In this document: piece after piece, positions 7,992-18,300 of the stretch
Position numbering within the stretch: the stretch's first letter is position 1
How the letters are laid out: each line of letters opens with the position of its first letter
NCBI GenBank assembly: GCA_964561605.1
Contig: CAZLQD010000051.1
Coordinates: 1 to 64,000 of the forward strand
Length of the DNA stretch: 64,000 bases
Source: JALUZX01 sp964561605
Lineage (GTDB): Bacteria; Planctomycetota; UBA1135; JALUZX01
Direction: 5' to 3'
Position numbers and translations under genes: made by a program
Notes under the pieces: generated by a model
Seen by the model: only the letters and a program-made list of their open reading frames with translations
What the model was told of the DNA's origin: nothing
The model's database searches: none

Positions 7992-8011
7992 CCCGGACCC
8001 GGCCCTCATCC

Positions 8012-9853
8012 TCAGGACTTCACGCGAAGCTCTACCTTCACCGTCTTCCCCCAGTCCACGGAGACCACCTTCTGCCGGGAAAGACCGGTCCGGACTCCGA
8101 TCCTTCGAAGCACATACCTGCCTTTCGGGACCTCAAGGGAGAACCTGCCGCCCTTTCCCGTGCGGCAGGTCCGGATGAACCACTCGACCCCTTCTTCGAG
8201 CCTCCCTCCCTTCCCCCCCTCCGTCTGGACGAGGACCACCGAGTTCACGAGGGGCCGACCCGAGGCGTCCAGGAGGACCCCCTCGATCCTTCCGGCCTTG
8301 AAAAGGGTATATTCCCTCTCCGCAAACCCTGATTTCTCCTTCGTGAGATCCAGCTTCCCCCGGTAGGGGAAGAAACCGGGGGCGCTCACAAGGATCCGGA
8401 ACCTCCCCGGCGGAAGGCCCTGGAAGAGGGCAATGCCGCCGAAGCCCAGGGAGGCGGACCTGGATGTCCCCTGGGGTCCCCAGGAAAAACGGGGCCACAC
8501 ACGAACGGTCCCCTTGGAAATGGGGGTGTCCAGGGCATCCTTCACCAGGACCCGGAGGTCCAGCCTGGGAGGCAATTCCGGGAAGATCATTTCCACCGTA
8601 TTCGGACCGGGGCGGAGGAACAGGTCCCTTTCCAGGCGGTAGGGGTTCTTTACCTTCTTCTTCTCCCTTCGCGCCATGAAGGCCGGGGCCACCACGTCCA
8701 GGAGCTCCGCCTTGACCCGGAACCGCCCCGGAGAAAGGCGGGGCAAGGAAACGACCGCCCGATCCTTCCCGGTCTCTCCCGTGAAAAGGGTCTTCTCAGG
8801 GGAGAGGGCTTCCCCCGGCTCCCCGGGAGGCCCCGCCCCGGTGAGGACGAGGTAGACCCTGACCCCCATGAGAAGGGGGCTCTTTTCCGGACCGTAGAAG
8901 CGCAACTCCAGGGAGGAAGGGGTCCTTCCGTCCAGGACGACCCCGCTCTTTCCCTCTCCCTCCCGGAGGTCCACCACGGGCCCCCAGGAGAAGAAAGTCT
9001 TCTGGAAAGGCACGAAGAGGGCCAGCCTCCAGCGTCCGGGCCGGAGGGAGAGGAAGGAGAATTCCGACTTCCGGAAGAGGACCCGGTATTCCTTGTCCAG
9101 GATCCGGTCCTTGCCGAGCCTCCAGGCCGCCACCCAGCAGACCGGCGTTGCCGTGGGCCTCCCCAGGACCAATCCCTCCAGGGAGGCCGGCCGGACAGCC
9201 TTCAGGTCCGGCCCCCTTTCCTTCCCGAAGTGGGAAGGTTTCACCTGGACGGGATCTCCTGGAAGAAAGGGGCGCGGCGGAACGGCCGCCAGGACCAGGA
9301 ATCTCTTCCCGGCGGGGGGAATGGACTTCCCCGGGAAACGGTATCGCCCCCCTCTTCCCGAGCGGACCCGGGCTTCGAGTCCAAGCTCCAGGCGGCGCAG
9401 GAGAATCTTTCCGTAGGATGGTATCAGATCGGCACCGGCGGAGCCTCCCCTCCCCTCCATCCGCTTGATCCGGGTACGAATCATCTTGGAGAATTCATAG
9501 GCCTTCTCCAGGGCGGAAGACGGGTCCTTCCCTCCCGCCGAGAAGAGAAAGACTTCCGCCCCGGGAAGGCCCTCCCCCGAGCCGAGGACCACCCGGCCTT
9601 CGAGGAGACGGAGATCCCCCGGCGACTCCACCCGGACCCGCTTCGAAGGAGACGATGCAGGGATTCTCCCGGACCCGGAGGGACCTCCCTCCACGGGAAG
9701 AGGAGGGACCTCCCCCGCCGGACCCCTTCCGCCTTCCACCGGCGGGACCCCGACCTCGTCCACCACGCCGGGAAGGGACTTCTCTCCCCCCGTGGCGAAA
9801 AGGAACCAGGCCAAGGCAAGGATCGGCAAGCCCACCCACCAAAACCGTTTCAT
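8012..9853 (-). CDS. Exported protein with carboxypeptidase-regulatory-like domains
   Basis: A 613-residue protein with an N-terminal signal or anchor (KRFWWVGLPILALAWFLFA) followed by a proline/glycine-rich stretch. Several beta-sandwich, CarboxypepD_reg-like segments can be seen, e.g. LLEGRVVLGSGEGLPGAEVF near residue 85, DALDTPISKGTVRVWP near 445 and IEGVLLDASGRPLVNSVVL near 530, each with the pattern G-x-V-x-D-x-x-G-x-P. No catalytic motif is seen; I infer an extracytoplasmic binding or structural role. AGGAGGG lies only 1 nt before the ATG, so the true start could be the in-frame GTG at codon 7. It converges on folD with a 20-bp gap. Confidence 0.65.
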   Translation of the reverse strand: MKRFWWVGLPILALAWFLFATGGEKSLPGVVDEVGVPPVEGGRGPAGEVPPLPVEGGPSGSGRIPASSPSKRVRVESPGDLRLLEGRVVLGSGEGLPGAEVFLFSAGGKDPSSALEKAYEFSKMIRTRIKRMEGRGGSAGADLIPSYGKILLRRLELGLEARVRSGRGGRYRFPGKSIPPAGKRFLVLAAVPPRPFLPGDPVQVKPSHFGKERGPDLKAVRPASLEGLVLGRPTATPVCWVAAWRLGKDRILDKEYRVLFRKSEFSFLSLRPGRWRLALFVPFQKTFFSWGPVVDLREGEGKSGVVLDGRTPSSLELRFYGPEKSPLLMGVRVYLVLTGAGPPGEPGEALSPEKTLFTGETGKDRAVVSLPRLSPGRFRVKAELLDVVAPAFMARREKKKVKNPYRLERDLFLRPGPNTVEMIFPELPPRLDLRVLVKDALDTPISKGTVRVWPRFSWGPQGTSRSASLGFGGIALFQGLPPGRFRILVSAPGFFPYRGKLDLTKEKSGFAEREYTLFKAGRIEGVLLDASGRPLVNSVVLVQTEGGKGGRLEEGVEWFIRTCRTGKGGRFSLEVPKGRYVLRRIGVRTGLSRQKVVSVDWGKTVKVELRVKS

Positions 9854-10009
9854 CCCTCCTGCCTATCCGCCGGGGAGGGGAATGTCAAACCCCGCGGGCC
9901 GGGCCGAGAGGTCGCTTCCGCCGGGGAGAGAGGCCCTCCTTGTCATTCTCCGCGCCGGGGGGCATCCTGGCCCCGGAAGGATTCCGAAACCCGCCGAAAG
10001 GATCCCGCC

Positions 10010-12412
10010 TTGCTCAATCCGACCCTCATCCTTCCCCTGGTCCTCCTCCTTCCCGCCGGGAGAGTCCTCGCCGGTCCGCCCCGCAACCTGGCCCTGGGAA
10101 AACCCTACCGCCTGGACCCCAGGCCCAACTACCCCTACTGCACCGACCCGGGGGACCTCCGCCAGCTCACCGATGGAATCCTCTCCAAGGGTTATTTCTG
10201 GACCCAGAAAGAAACGGTGGGGTGGAGCAGGGCCGGCCTGGTCCTCGTCACCATCGACCTGGGAAAGGTGGAGGCCGTCGGGGGCCTCTCCTTCCGGACC
10301 GCCTTCGGCACGGCCGGAGTCCACCCGCCCGAGGCCGTCTTCGTCTTCGCCGGAAAAGACCGCCGCTCCTTCCACTACCTGGGAGAGCTGATCTCGGCGG
10401 ACGATTCCGCCGGAGGCCCGCCCCCGGACGGACCCTACCGGGTGCATACCTACAAGACCTCCAGGATCCGCGGATCCGGGAGGTTCCTCCTCCTGGTGGT
10501 GGTCCCCAGGGGCCCCTTCGTCTTCTGCGACGAGATCCGGGTCTTCCCCGGGAAGGGCGGAGAGCCCCCCGGGAAACCCGTGAGGGATCCCCGCTCCTGG
10601 GTGAAAGGACGCCTGGCCGCCCTGGCCTTCCGGCACCGCCTGGAAGCCGACCTGGAAAGGATCCTCCGGTCCGCGGCCCGGGCCGGAGGAGGGCTCGGGA
10701 GAGCCCTGGCCTCCCGGGCCGGAATCCTGGAGGCGCGCATCCCCCGGGAAGCCGGAGACCTTCCCGGGGATTTCCGGTCCGTCGTTCCCGCAACACCCTT
10801 CCACGAGAAGATCCTCGCGCTCCACGCACCGGTGCTCCGGGGACTCGGATTCTCCGGCCTCACGGTCTGGCACACCGACCGCTACGCCCCCCTGGACTAC
10901 CTGGCCGTACCTCCCAAGGCCCCCCTCCCCCGGCTCGACGTCTCCCTCATGCGCCGGGAATACCGGGCGGAGGTCCTGAACCTGACCAACCCGACCGAAA
11001 AGGCCCTGGACGCGAGAATCTCCTTCCGGGGCCTCCCCGGCGGGCCGAGACCCGCCTGGATCTCGGTCCACCAGGTCCTCTACATGGATACGCAATCCAG
11101 GAAACCCGTGGCCGACCCCCTCCCCCGGGCCGGGGCCTCCGGCGGGGCCTGGGTCGTCCGGGTCCCGGCGGGCCTCACCCGCCAGGTCTGGTTCACCTTC
11201 CACCCCCGGGAGACACCTCCCGGGGACTACAGGGGAACCATCGAAATCGGGTTTCCCGGCGGCACCCGGCGCGTCCCCCTCCAGGTCCGCCTCTCCCGCC
11301 TGGCCTTCCCCTCCCGTCCCAGGCTCCACCTGGTCATGTGGGACTACGCCCACGACCCGCCGGCCTACGACGTCACTCCCGGGAACCGGGCCGCCGCCCT
11401 GGAAGACATGAGGGCCCACTTCGTGGACGCCCCATGGGCCCGCAGGCAGGTCCTTCCCTGGCCGGGGCGGGAGGACTTCGACGACCGGGACCGGCTGAAG
11501 GCACCCCTGGACTTCCGGGCCTTCGACCGGTGGGTGAAGCTCCGGCCCGAGGCCCGCATCTACGGCGTCTTCCTCTCCGTCGGAAAGGGCGCCTTCGCCG
11601 GGTATCCCCCGGGAAGCCCGCGGTTCGTGAGGCGCCTGCGTGCGTGGACGCGCGCCTTTGCGGATCACCTCCGCCGGATACACCTTCCTCCCTCCCGGCT
11701 CGCCTTCCACGTCCTGGACGAACCCCACGACAAGGCCCGGGACGCCGTCATCCTCGCCTGGGCCCGGGCGGTGAAATCGGCCTGTCCCTCCATCCTGATC
11801 TGGGAGGACCCGACCCACCGGAGGCCCGAAGTCCAGGGGCTGAAGGAAATGTTCCTCTCCTGCGACGTCCTCTGCCCGAACCTGGGCATCTTCTGCTCCT
11901 CCACCCGGGCGGACCGGCGCTTCTACCTGGACCTGGTTCGAAAGGGAAAACGGAAACTCTGGTTCTACCAGTGTGCCGGACCGGCCCGGGAGCTGGATCC
12001 ATACGCCTACCACAGGCTCCAGGCCTGGTATTGCTGGAAGTACGGCGCCGTGGGCTCGGGGTTCTGGGCCTACGGCGACGGCGGCGGTTCTCCATGGAAC
12101 GTATATGTCGCCTCCAGGACATCCTACTCCCCGGTCTACCTCGGAAGGGAGGGGGTGGTGGACGGAAAGCATTTCGAGGCCCTCCGGGAAGGCCTGGAGG
12201 ACTACGAGTACCTCGCCCTCCTTCGGGACAAACTCCGCGCTTCCCGGGACCCGGGCTTCCGGAAAGAGGCGGAGACCCTCCTGGCCGAGGCCGTGAAGCG
12301 GGTCGTCCCTTCCTGCAGGAGGAGAAACCTCTCCTGGGGTGCCTCGAAGGACTACTCCGCCGCCGACCGGATCCGGCTCCGCATCCTGGAACTCCTGGAA
12401 AGGAGCCCTTGA
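10010..12412 (+). CDS. Exported DUF4091 / glycoside-hydrolase-like protein
   Basis: An 800-residue exported protein. The signal peptide is LILPLVLLLPAGRVLA. A discoidin-like segment (residues 25-170, e.g. TIDLGKVEAVGGLSFRT) is followed by a beta-sandwich and a TIM-barrel-like DUF4091 region. The latter has VYGVFLSVGKG-type strands, the motif HVLDEPHDKA (a Glu at the end of a strand, as in retaining glycosidases) and EALREGLEDYEYLALL, the usual C-terminal marker of DUF4091. It probably acts on a complex glycan outside the cytoplasm; substrate unknown. The TTG start is preceded by AAAGGA and places the signal peptide at the very N-terminus. It heads a plus-strand cluster ending with a GH116 enzyme. 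Confidence 0.75.
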   Translation: MLNPTLILPLVLLLPAGRVLAGPPRNLALGKPYRLDPRPNYPYCTDPGDLRQLTDGILSKGYFWTQKETVGWSRAGLVLVTIDLGKVEAVGGLSFRTAFGTAGVHPPEAVFVFAGKDRRSFHYLGELISADDSAGGPPPDGPYRVHTYKTSRIRGSGRFLLLVVVPRGPFVFCDEIRVFPGKGGEPPGKPVRDPRSWVKGRLAALAFRHRLEADLERILRSAARAGGGLGRALASRAGILEARIPREAGDLPGDFRSVVPATPFHEKILALHAPVLRGLGFSGLTVWHTDRYAPLDYLAVPPKAPLPRLDVSLMRREYRAEVLNLTNPTEKALDARISFRGLPGGPRPAWISVHQVLYMDTQSRKPVADPLPRAGASGGAWVVRVPAGLTRQVWFTFHPRETPPGDYRGTIEIGFPGGTRRVPLQVRLSRLAFPSRPRLHLVMWDYAHDPPAYDVTPGNRAAALEDMRAHFVDAPWARRQVLPWPGREDFDDRDRLKAPLDFRAFDRWVKLRPEARIYGVFLSVGKGAFAGYPPGSPRFVRRLRAWTRAFADHLRRIHLPPSRLAFHVLDEPHDKARDAVILAWARAVKSACPSILIWEDPTHRRPEVQGLKEMFLSCDVLCPNLGIFCSSTRADRRFYLDLVRKGKRKLWFYQCAGPARELDPYAYHRLQAWYCWKYGAVGSGFWAYGDGGGSPWNVYVASRTSYSPVYLGREGVVDGKHFEALREGLEDYEYLALLRDKLRASRDPGFRKEAETLLAEAVKRVVPSCRRRNLSWGASKDYSAADRIRLRILELLERSP

Positions 12413-12502
12413 CCGGCTGCAGAAGGACCGGAAAGGATCGTGGTCCCTTCCCCGCCGGGGAAGGAGAGAGGGCGGGGAGGAAAGGGAGCCCCAAGAGGCG
12501 CC

Positions 12503-13738
12503 ATGAACGTGAAGATACGCTCCATCTGGTTCCAGGAGGAAGAGGAGTCCTCCTCCTTCCGCCCCCCCGGAGATTCCGTGGAGGCCGCCGTCGTGGGAGG
12601 AGGCGTGGCCGGCCTGGCCGCGGCTGCGGCCCTGGCCCGGGCCGGAACCAGGACGGCCCTCCTGGAAAAGGGCCTCCCGGGCCGGGGCGCCACGGGCCGT
12701 TCCGACGGCCAGGTCCTCCTCGCAACGGGGGAGCACCCTTCCCGCCTGGTGGGCCAGCTCGGGGAGGAGCGGGCGGCCCTCCTGTTCCGGGCCATGGAGG
12801 AGAACAGGGAGATCGTGGCCCGCCTCCCCCGGGGGACCACGGGCTGGAAGGCCTCCGGAGGCTGGCGCCTGGCCGAGAGCCCTTCCGAGGCGGGGGAACT
12901 GGAAGAGAGCGCGGCCTGGCTTGCCTCCCGGGGGGAGAAAGCCCGGTTCGTGCCGGCCGAGGAACTCGGGGAGGCCCTCCCAAGCCTGGCCCGCTTCCAC
13001 GGGGCCCTCTTCCGGCCCGGGGAAGGCCTGGTGGACCCCATGGGCCTGGCCTCCGCCCTGGGGGAGGAGGCCCGGAAGTCGGGGGCCGACCTCTTTCCCC
13101 TGGCGGAGTGCCTGGGCCTGGAGGAAGGTCCCGACGGATTCCGCCTGGCCTGGCGCGGCCCCGGCGGCGAGGAGGGCCGCCTCTCCGCCCAGGTCGTGGT
13201 CCTGGCCGCCTCCCACGCCGCGGCCGGGTTGGATCCCACGGGATACGCCGGAAGGGTTCTCTACCCCTTCCGTGCCCAGGCCCTCGCCACGGCCCCCCTG
13301 GACGGAAGAGTCCTGGAGGGGCTCCCCGAGGCGCCCATGAGCAGTCACTTCTGTTACGAGTACTTCCGCCGCCACGGACGCCGCCTCGTGGCCGGAGGAA
13401 TGCGCTGGAGCGTTCCAGGCGAGGAAGTCGGCCTGGTGGACGACGGGACCATCCACCCCGCTGTCCACGAAAACCTCCTGGCCTGGATCGCCCGCCACAT
13501 CCCCGGAGCCTCGGAAGCCCCGGCCGAGCTGGCCTGGACGGGCATCCTCTGCGGCACCCCCGACGGATTGCCCGCCTGCGGCATGATTCCCGGAAAGGGA
13601 GGGCTCTTCCTGCTGGCCGGGTTCAACGGCTACGGACTCTCTCTCGCCCCAGCCCTTGCGGAGGCCCTGGCGGAGATGGTCCTGGAAGGAAGGAGTTCCC
13701 GGCCCTGGGCGGGCCTCTTCCGGCCTTCCAGGTTCTGA
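12503..13738 (+). CDS. FAD-dependent oxidoreductase, DAO family
   Basis: A 411-residue flavoenzyme of the glycine/D-amino-acid oxidase type. The FAD-binding VVGGGVAGLAAAAALARAG lies near the N-terminus, followed by LLEKGLPGRGATGRSDGQ, the stretch that contacts the flavin in PuuB/DadA-like members. The C-terminus has LFLLAGFNGYGLSLAPALAE, the second FAD-contact motif. Oxidation of an amine or amino acid is likely; the substrate cannot be told. I chose the ATG at 12503 over open frame upstream because FAD-family similarity begins there. The 90-nt gap to the previous gene holds a perfect 8-bp hairpin at 12446-12464 without a T-run. Confidence 0.8.
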   Translation: MNVKIRSIWFQEEEESSSFRPPGDSVEAAVVGGGVAGLAAAAALARAGTRTALLEKGLPGRGATGRSDGQVLLATGEHPSRLVGQLGEERAALLFRAMEENREIVARLPRGTTGWKASGGWRLAESPSEAGELEESAAWLASRGEKARFVPAEELGEALPSLARFHGALFRPGEGLVDPMGLASALGEEARKSGADLFPLAECLGLEEGPDGFRLAWRGPGGEEGRLSAQVVVLAASHAAAGLDPTGYAGRVLYPFRAQALATAPLDGRVLEGLPEAPMSSHFCYEYFRRHGRRLVAGGMRWSVPGEEVGLVDDGTIHPAVHENLLAWIARHIPGASEAPAELAWTGILCGTPDGLPACGMIPGKGGLFLLAGFNGYGLSLAPALAEALAEMVLEGRSSRPWAGLFRPSRF

Positions 13739-13854
13739 TCCGTCCCGGGGATCCGGTGGAAAAGGGAGGGGCTTCCCGATCCTCCCGGACGATCCGCCGG
13801 GAGGTTTCCGAATCTGGCTGGCTTCCTTCCCGGCCCGGGGGTTAGGATGCCTCC

Positions 13855-15387
13855 GTGTTTTCCCAGACTGCAGGAGTCCTTTTCGCCGCCTGGACGCTGT
13901 TGGCCATGGTCTTCGCCGCAGCCTCCCTGGCGGCGGCCTTCTTCAACCGGAAGGAACTCTCCCGGCGGGTCCCCCTTCTCTTCCTGACCGTTGCCCTCCT
14001 CATGGTGCCCGCCGCCTTCTGCGCCGGCCTCTCCACCCTGGAGAGATTCGGCTGGGGCGCCCCCCTGGGCTTCATCTTCCCCCTTCTTTGCCTCCTCTCC
14101 GCCTGGCTCCAGTTCCACTCCCTCCACGAGTCCCCCTGGGCGGCCCGTTTCCTGGCCACGCCGGTCTTCGCCCTGGACATCCTCCTTGGAGTGGTCTGGT
14201 TCCTCCGGCTCCTCGAGGGAACCATAGGTATCGACCTGGGCACTCCCGCCGAAGCGGTCTCGGTGGGTTACGCCGTGCTCCAGAGCACCGTCGGTCATCC
14301 CGACGCCGTCTTCCTCCCCGCCCTGGCCCACCTCCCTCTCCTCCTCCCCCCTCTCAGGGACTGGCGCGGGGTGGTGGGCAACCTGGTCCTCCTGGGGTCG
14401 GCCCTTCCCGCCACGGCCCTCCTCATCCTCTGGGCTTCCTTCATGCCCGGCGCCTGGGGGATCGCCGCCTCCTACAGGGCCCCCGCCCCGGGAAACCACC
14501 CTCCACTCAGGAGGTCCGACCAGGTCTTCTACATGCGCCACGGCCCCACCCTCTGGGGGAAGAACTTTCTCGTACACCGCAAACGGGACCGGGCCGCCCT
14601 GGAGGAACTGGGCGCCGGCGGGGTCCTCCTCACGGCCGGGGCGGAGATCCTCTCCGACGAGGACGCCTGGAGCCGCCTGAAGGAGGAGGTCCGGTGGGCC
14701 AGGAAGAAGGAACTCAAGGTCACCCTCGCCGCCTTCCCCGCCGGAGAGTGGCTCGCCCGGCGTCCCTCCCTCGAGGACCTGGTCGAGAAACTCGAACCTT
14801 TCCACTGGAAACTGGCGGAAGATCTCTCGCCGGACACCCTCGTCCTCTGGTGGGAACCGATCCTCCTGGGAGCGGAATTCCTCTCCTCCAAGCCCCATCC
14901 CGACCAGTGGGCCCAGGCCGTCCGCGACACGGCCAAGCCCATCAGGACGGCCTTCCCCAAGATCCGTCTCACCATCTGCCTGGGGAGTCCGTATCCTGAT
15001 ACCCGGAACCTGCTCCAGAGAGTCACCTCGCCGGACTTCCCCCTGGACGAGGTGGGCCTCTCCATCGTCCCCTATCTCTCTCCCCTGGACGGCCCGAGGA
15101 GCCTGGAAGCCCGTCTCCAGCTCGCCTCGGATTGGATCACCCTGTGCGGCGGAGCCAAGCCCTTCACCCTCCTGAGAGCCGGGACCTCCCCCGTGCCCGT
15201 AGGCGGGGAGAAGGCCCAGGCCGTGGCGCTGGCGAGAATCCTCTCCTGGGCGTCGGGCATCCGGGCCGTCGGGTCCGTGACGGTCCACTCCCTGGCGAAC
15301 TACACCGAGGACCTTGGAGTGGTCACCCCCCTGGGAAGGCACCGCCCCGCCTACGCCCTCCTCAGGAAATACGCCCAAGGAAGGTAA
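13855..15387 (+). CDS. Polytopic membrane protein with C-terminal TIM-barrel-like domain
   Basis: A 510-residue protein I cannot assign to a named family. The first 210 residues contain six or so hydrophobic segments (e.g. VLFAAWTLLAMVFAAASLAAAFF, PLLFLTVALLMVPAAFC shortened here to their cores). After about residue 225 a soluble domain begins (RRSDQVFYMRHGPTLWGKN) with alternating helices and strands such as KVTLAAFPAGEW, DTLVLWWEPILLG, IRLTICLGSPYPD and AVGSVTVHSLANYTEDLG, resembling a glycosidase-type barrel. WWEP could carry a catalytic glutamate, but this is inference. The GTG start has AGGA 8 nt upstream. The GH116 gene follows after 7 nt, implying one transcript and a carbohydrate context. 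Confidence 0.6.
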   Translation: MFSQTAGVLFAAWTLLAMVFAAASLAAAFFNRKELSRRVPLLFLTVALLMVPAAFCAGLSTLERFGWGAPLGFIFPLLCLLSAWLQFHSLHESPWAARFLATPVFALDILLGVVWFLRLLEGTIGIDLGTPAEAVSVGYAVLQSTVGHPDAVFLPALAHLPLLLPPLRDWRGVVGNLVLLGSALPATALLILWASFMPGAWGIAASYRAPAPGNHPPLRRSDQVFYMRHGPTLWGKNFLVHRKRDRAALEELGAGGVLLTAGAEILSDEDAWSRLKEEVRWARKKELKVTLAAFPAGEWLARRPSLEDLVEKLEPFHWKLAEDLSPDTLVLWWEPILLGAEFLSSKPHPDQWAQAVRDTAKPIRTAFPKIRLTICLGSPYPDTRNLLQRVTSPDFPLDEVGLSIVPYLSPLDGPRSLEARLQLASDWITLCGGAKPFTLLRAGTSPVPVGGEKAQAVALARILSWASGIRAVGSVTVHSLANYTEDLGVVTPLGRHRPAYALLRKYAQGR

Positions 15388-15394
15388 GAAGAGG

Positions 15395-18300
15395 ATGAAA
15401 GCGGCCCTCCTCCTTCTCCCTGCCCTGTTCGTGTCCCCTCACGGCGCTCCCCCCGGGTCTCCACGGGCGGCCTGGAGACTGGAAGGGAACCTCCTGGACT
15501 CCGCTGGAAACCACCCGGGCGAATGCAGGAAGGGCCCCCCCCTCTTCGCCCCCGGCGCCGGAGGAGGCCTGGCCCTCCACCTGGAAGGAAAGAAATTCGT
15601 CCTCCTGCCCACGGCGGGGGACCTGGACTTCCCCGAGACCACGGTCGAGCTCTGGTTCCGTCCCGACTTCCCCCCCGGAGGCCGCGGAAACCCGGCCCTC
15701 CTGGCCCAGAGAGTGAGCCACACCGGGACCAGGTTCAGCATCCACGTGGCCTCGGACTACGCCTCCCTCATGCTCTGGAACGGAAGGAGGCTGGCCCTCT
15801 TCTTTCCTCCCATGGGCCCTTTGAAGCGGGGAGAGTGGTACTTCCTGGCCGTGTCCATGACGGCCGGGGAGACCCGGTTCTACCTGGACGGTCTTCCCTG
15901 CATTCCCGGCCCGGGCCGGTCCCGGATCCGCCTGGAAGGAAAGGGATATCCCATCCTCCTGGGAGCGGCGGAGCCCGGCGGAAAGGAGCGCTTCCGGGGG
16001 GACTTGGACGAGGTGCTCCTCTTCGACAGGATCCTCTCCCCCGAAGAGGTCGCCCGCCACATGGACCGGAAGGGAGCCAAGAAGCGCGTCACACCGGCGG
16101 AATACCTGGCCTGGAAGGAAAGGAGGCGGAAGGACCGGGAAAGGAAGGAGAAGAAACGCCTGGAGGAACTCACCGACCCCCGGGTCCTCTTCGGCCGGGG
16201 AAAGCGGAAGGTCTACGAGGGGATTCACCTGGATGGGATCCGTTTCCCCCTCGGCGGCATCGGTTCGGGTTGCCTCCAGCTCGACGGCCGGGCCGTTCCC
16301 GCGATCTGGCAGATCTTCAACAACATGACCCAGGCATCCCTTCCCGACACATTCTTCGCCCTGGCATGGAAAGACGGCAAGGGGAAGTCCGGCTCCCGGG
16401 CCCTCCAGACCGCCCCCGCCGGGGAGTTCCCGCCGGTGGAATCCCTGGTCTTCTCGGGGGAATACCCTTACGGGTGGTACCGCTTCCGGGACCCAGCCCT
16501 CCCCCTTCGGGTGGAGATGAAGGTCTTCAGCCCCTTCATCCCCCTGGATCCCAGGGACTCGGCCTTTCCCTCTGCGGTCTACAGGTTCACCCTGGAGAAC
16601 CCCGGCCCCGATCCCGTCGGGGTGACGCTCCTCGCCTCCCAGCAGAACGCCGTGGGCTACACGGGAAAGACCCCCATCCTGGACAGGAACCATCCCGAAT
16701 ACGAAGGGAACCGCAACCAGATCCTCTTCGAGAAGGACGGCGCCTTCCTCCACATGACGGCGGGAAGGGAGGGCCCCGATCCCCGGAAGGGCGACATGGC
16801 CCTGGCGGTCCTTGGAGGCACCCGCTACTCGGGCACCGCATCGTGGAAGGATGGAAAGGCCCTGCGGAAGGCTCTGGAGGGGGGACGCCTGGAAGGCCCC
16901 CCGGAGGCCGGGCCGACCCCGGAAGAGGAGACCCTGGACGGAGCCCTCGCCGCAGGGGTGAACCTGGCCCCGGGGGAAAAGAGGACCGTCTCCTTCGTCC
17001 TGACCTGGTACTTCCCCGAAGGCAGGGGGGGTGCCGGCAAGTGGGGCGGCCGGGGGAACATGTATACCAACTGGTGGAAGAGCGCCCTGGACGCCGCCAG
17101 GGAGCTCGCCCGCCGCCTGGAGGAGCTGGACGGGAAGACCAGGCTCTACCACGACACCCTCTACGCATCCAACCTGCCCCGCTGGCTCCTGGACCGGATC
17201 TCTTCCCAGACGGCCGTCCTGAAGAGCCGGACCGTCTTCTGGACCAGGTCGGGCTACTTCGGAGGATGGGAGGGCTGTTGTCCCGACAGCGGATGTTGCC
17301 CGGGCAACTGCAACCACGTCTGGCTCTACGCCCAGGCCCACGCCAGGCTCTTTCCCTCCCTGGCGCGGAGGATGAGGGAACAGGAATTCCGCTTCATGGC
17401 TCCCGACGGGGGCGTGCCCCACAGGCAGCCGGTCTCCTTTCCCGCCTTCGACGGCCAGTGCGCGGTGGTTTTGAATTCCCTTCGGGAACACACCATGTGC
17501 CCCGACTCCCGGTGGCTCCACCGGAACTGGCCGAAAGTGAAGAAGGCCATGGACTACGTGGTGCGCCGGTGGGATCCGGACGGAGACGGAAGGACCGCCG
17601 GGCCCCAGTGGAACACACTGGACGGGAATCTCGGAGGCCGCTCCTCCTGGCTGGAGTCCCTCTACCTGGCCGCCCTCGCCGCGGCGGAACGCATGGCCGT
17701 CCTGGAAGGGGACGAGGCGCAGGCGAAGGTCTACCGGGAAATCCGCCTCAAAGGATCCAAGGCCGTGGACAGGGAGCTCTTCAACGGGGAATACTATTTC
17801 CAGATCCCGGGGCCGAAGCTCTACCAGGACTACGCCGACGGCTGCCACATCGACCAGGTCCTGGGCCAATGGTGGGCGGACCAGCTCGACCTGGGCCCGA
17901 TCCTCCCCTCCGGCCACGTCCGGAAAGCCCTCTCCTCCCTCTTCCGCTACAACTTCCACCCCGTGATGGAAGGCTACAGGCAATATCCGAGGAAATTCGT
18001 CGCCGACGAGGATCCGGGGACGCAGATGATCACCTGGCCCAGGAACCCTCCTCCGCCGCACCACACCAACTACGCCTTCGAGGTCATGACGGGATTCGAA
18101 TACTCCGCCGCGGCCGCCATGATCCGGGCGGGACTCCTCGAGGAAGGCTTCTGCACGGCCCGGGCCGTGGCCATCCGCTACGACGGAAGGCTCCGCAAGG
18201 GACTCACCCCGTCCAGGACGGCCTCGTGGGGCTACAGCGGAAACCCTTTCGGCGACGACGAGTGCGGAAAGTTCTACGCCCGGGCCATGAGCTCCTGGTC

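Noticed and set aside
9230..13845. Very long overlapping open frames in other frames and on the opposite strand of the glycan cluster
   Set aside because: They are proline/glycine/arginine-rich, a by-product of GC-rich codon use opposite and beside the real DUF4091 and oxidoreductase genes.
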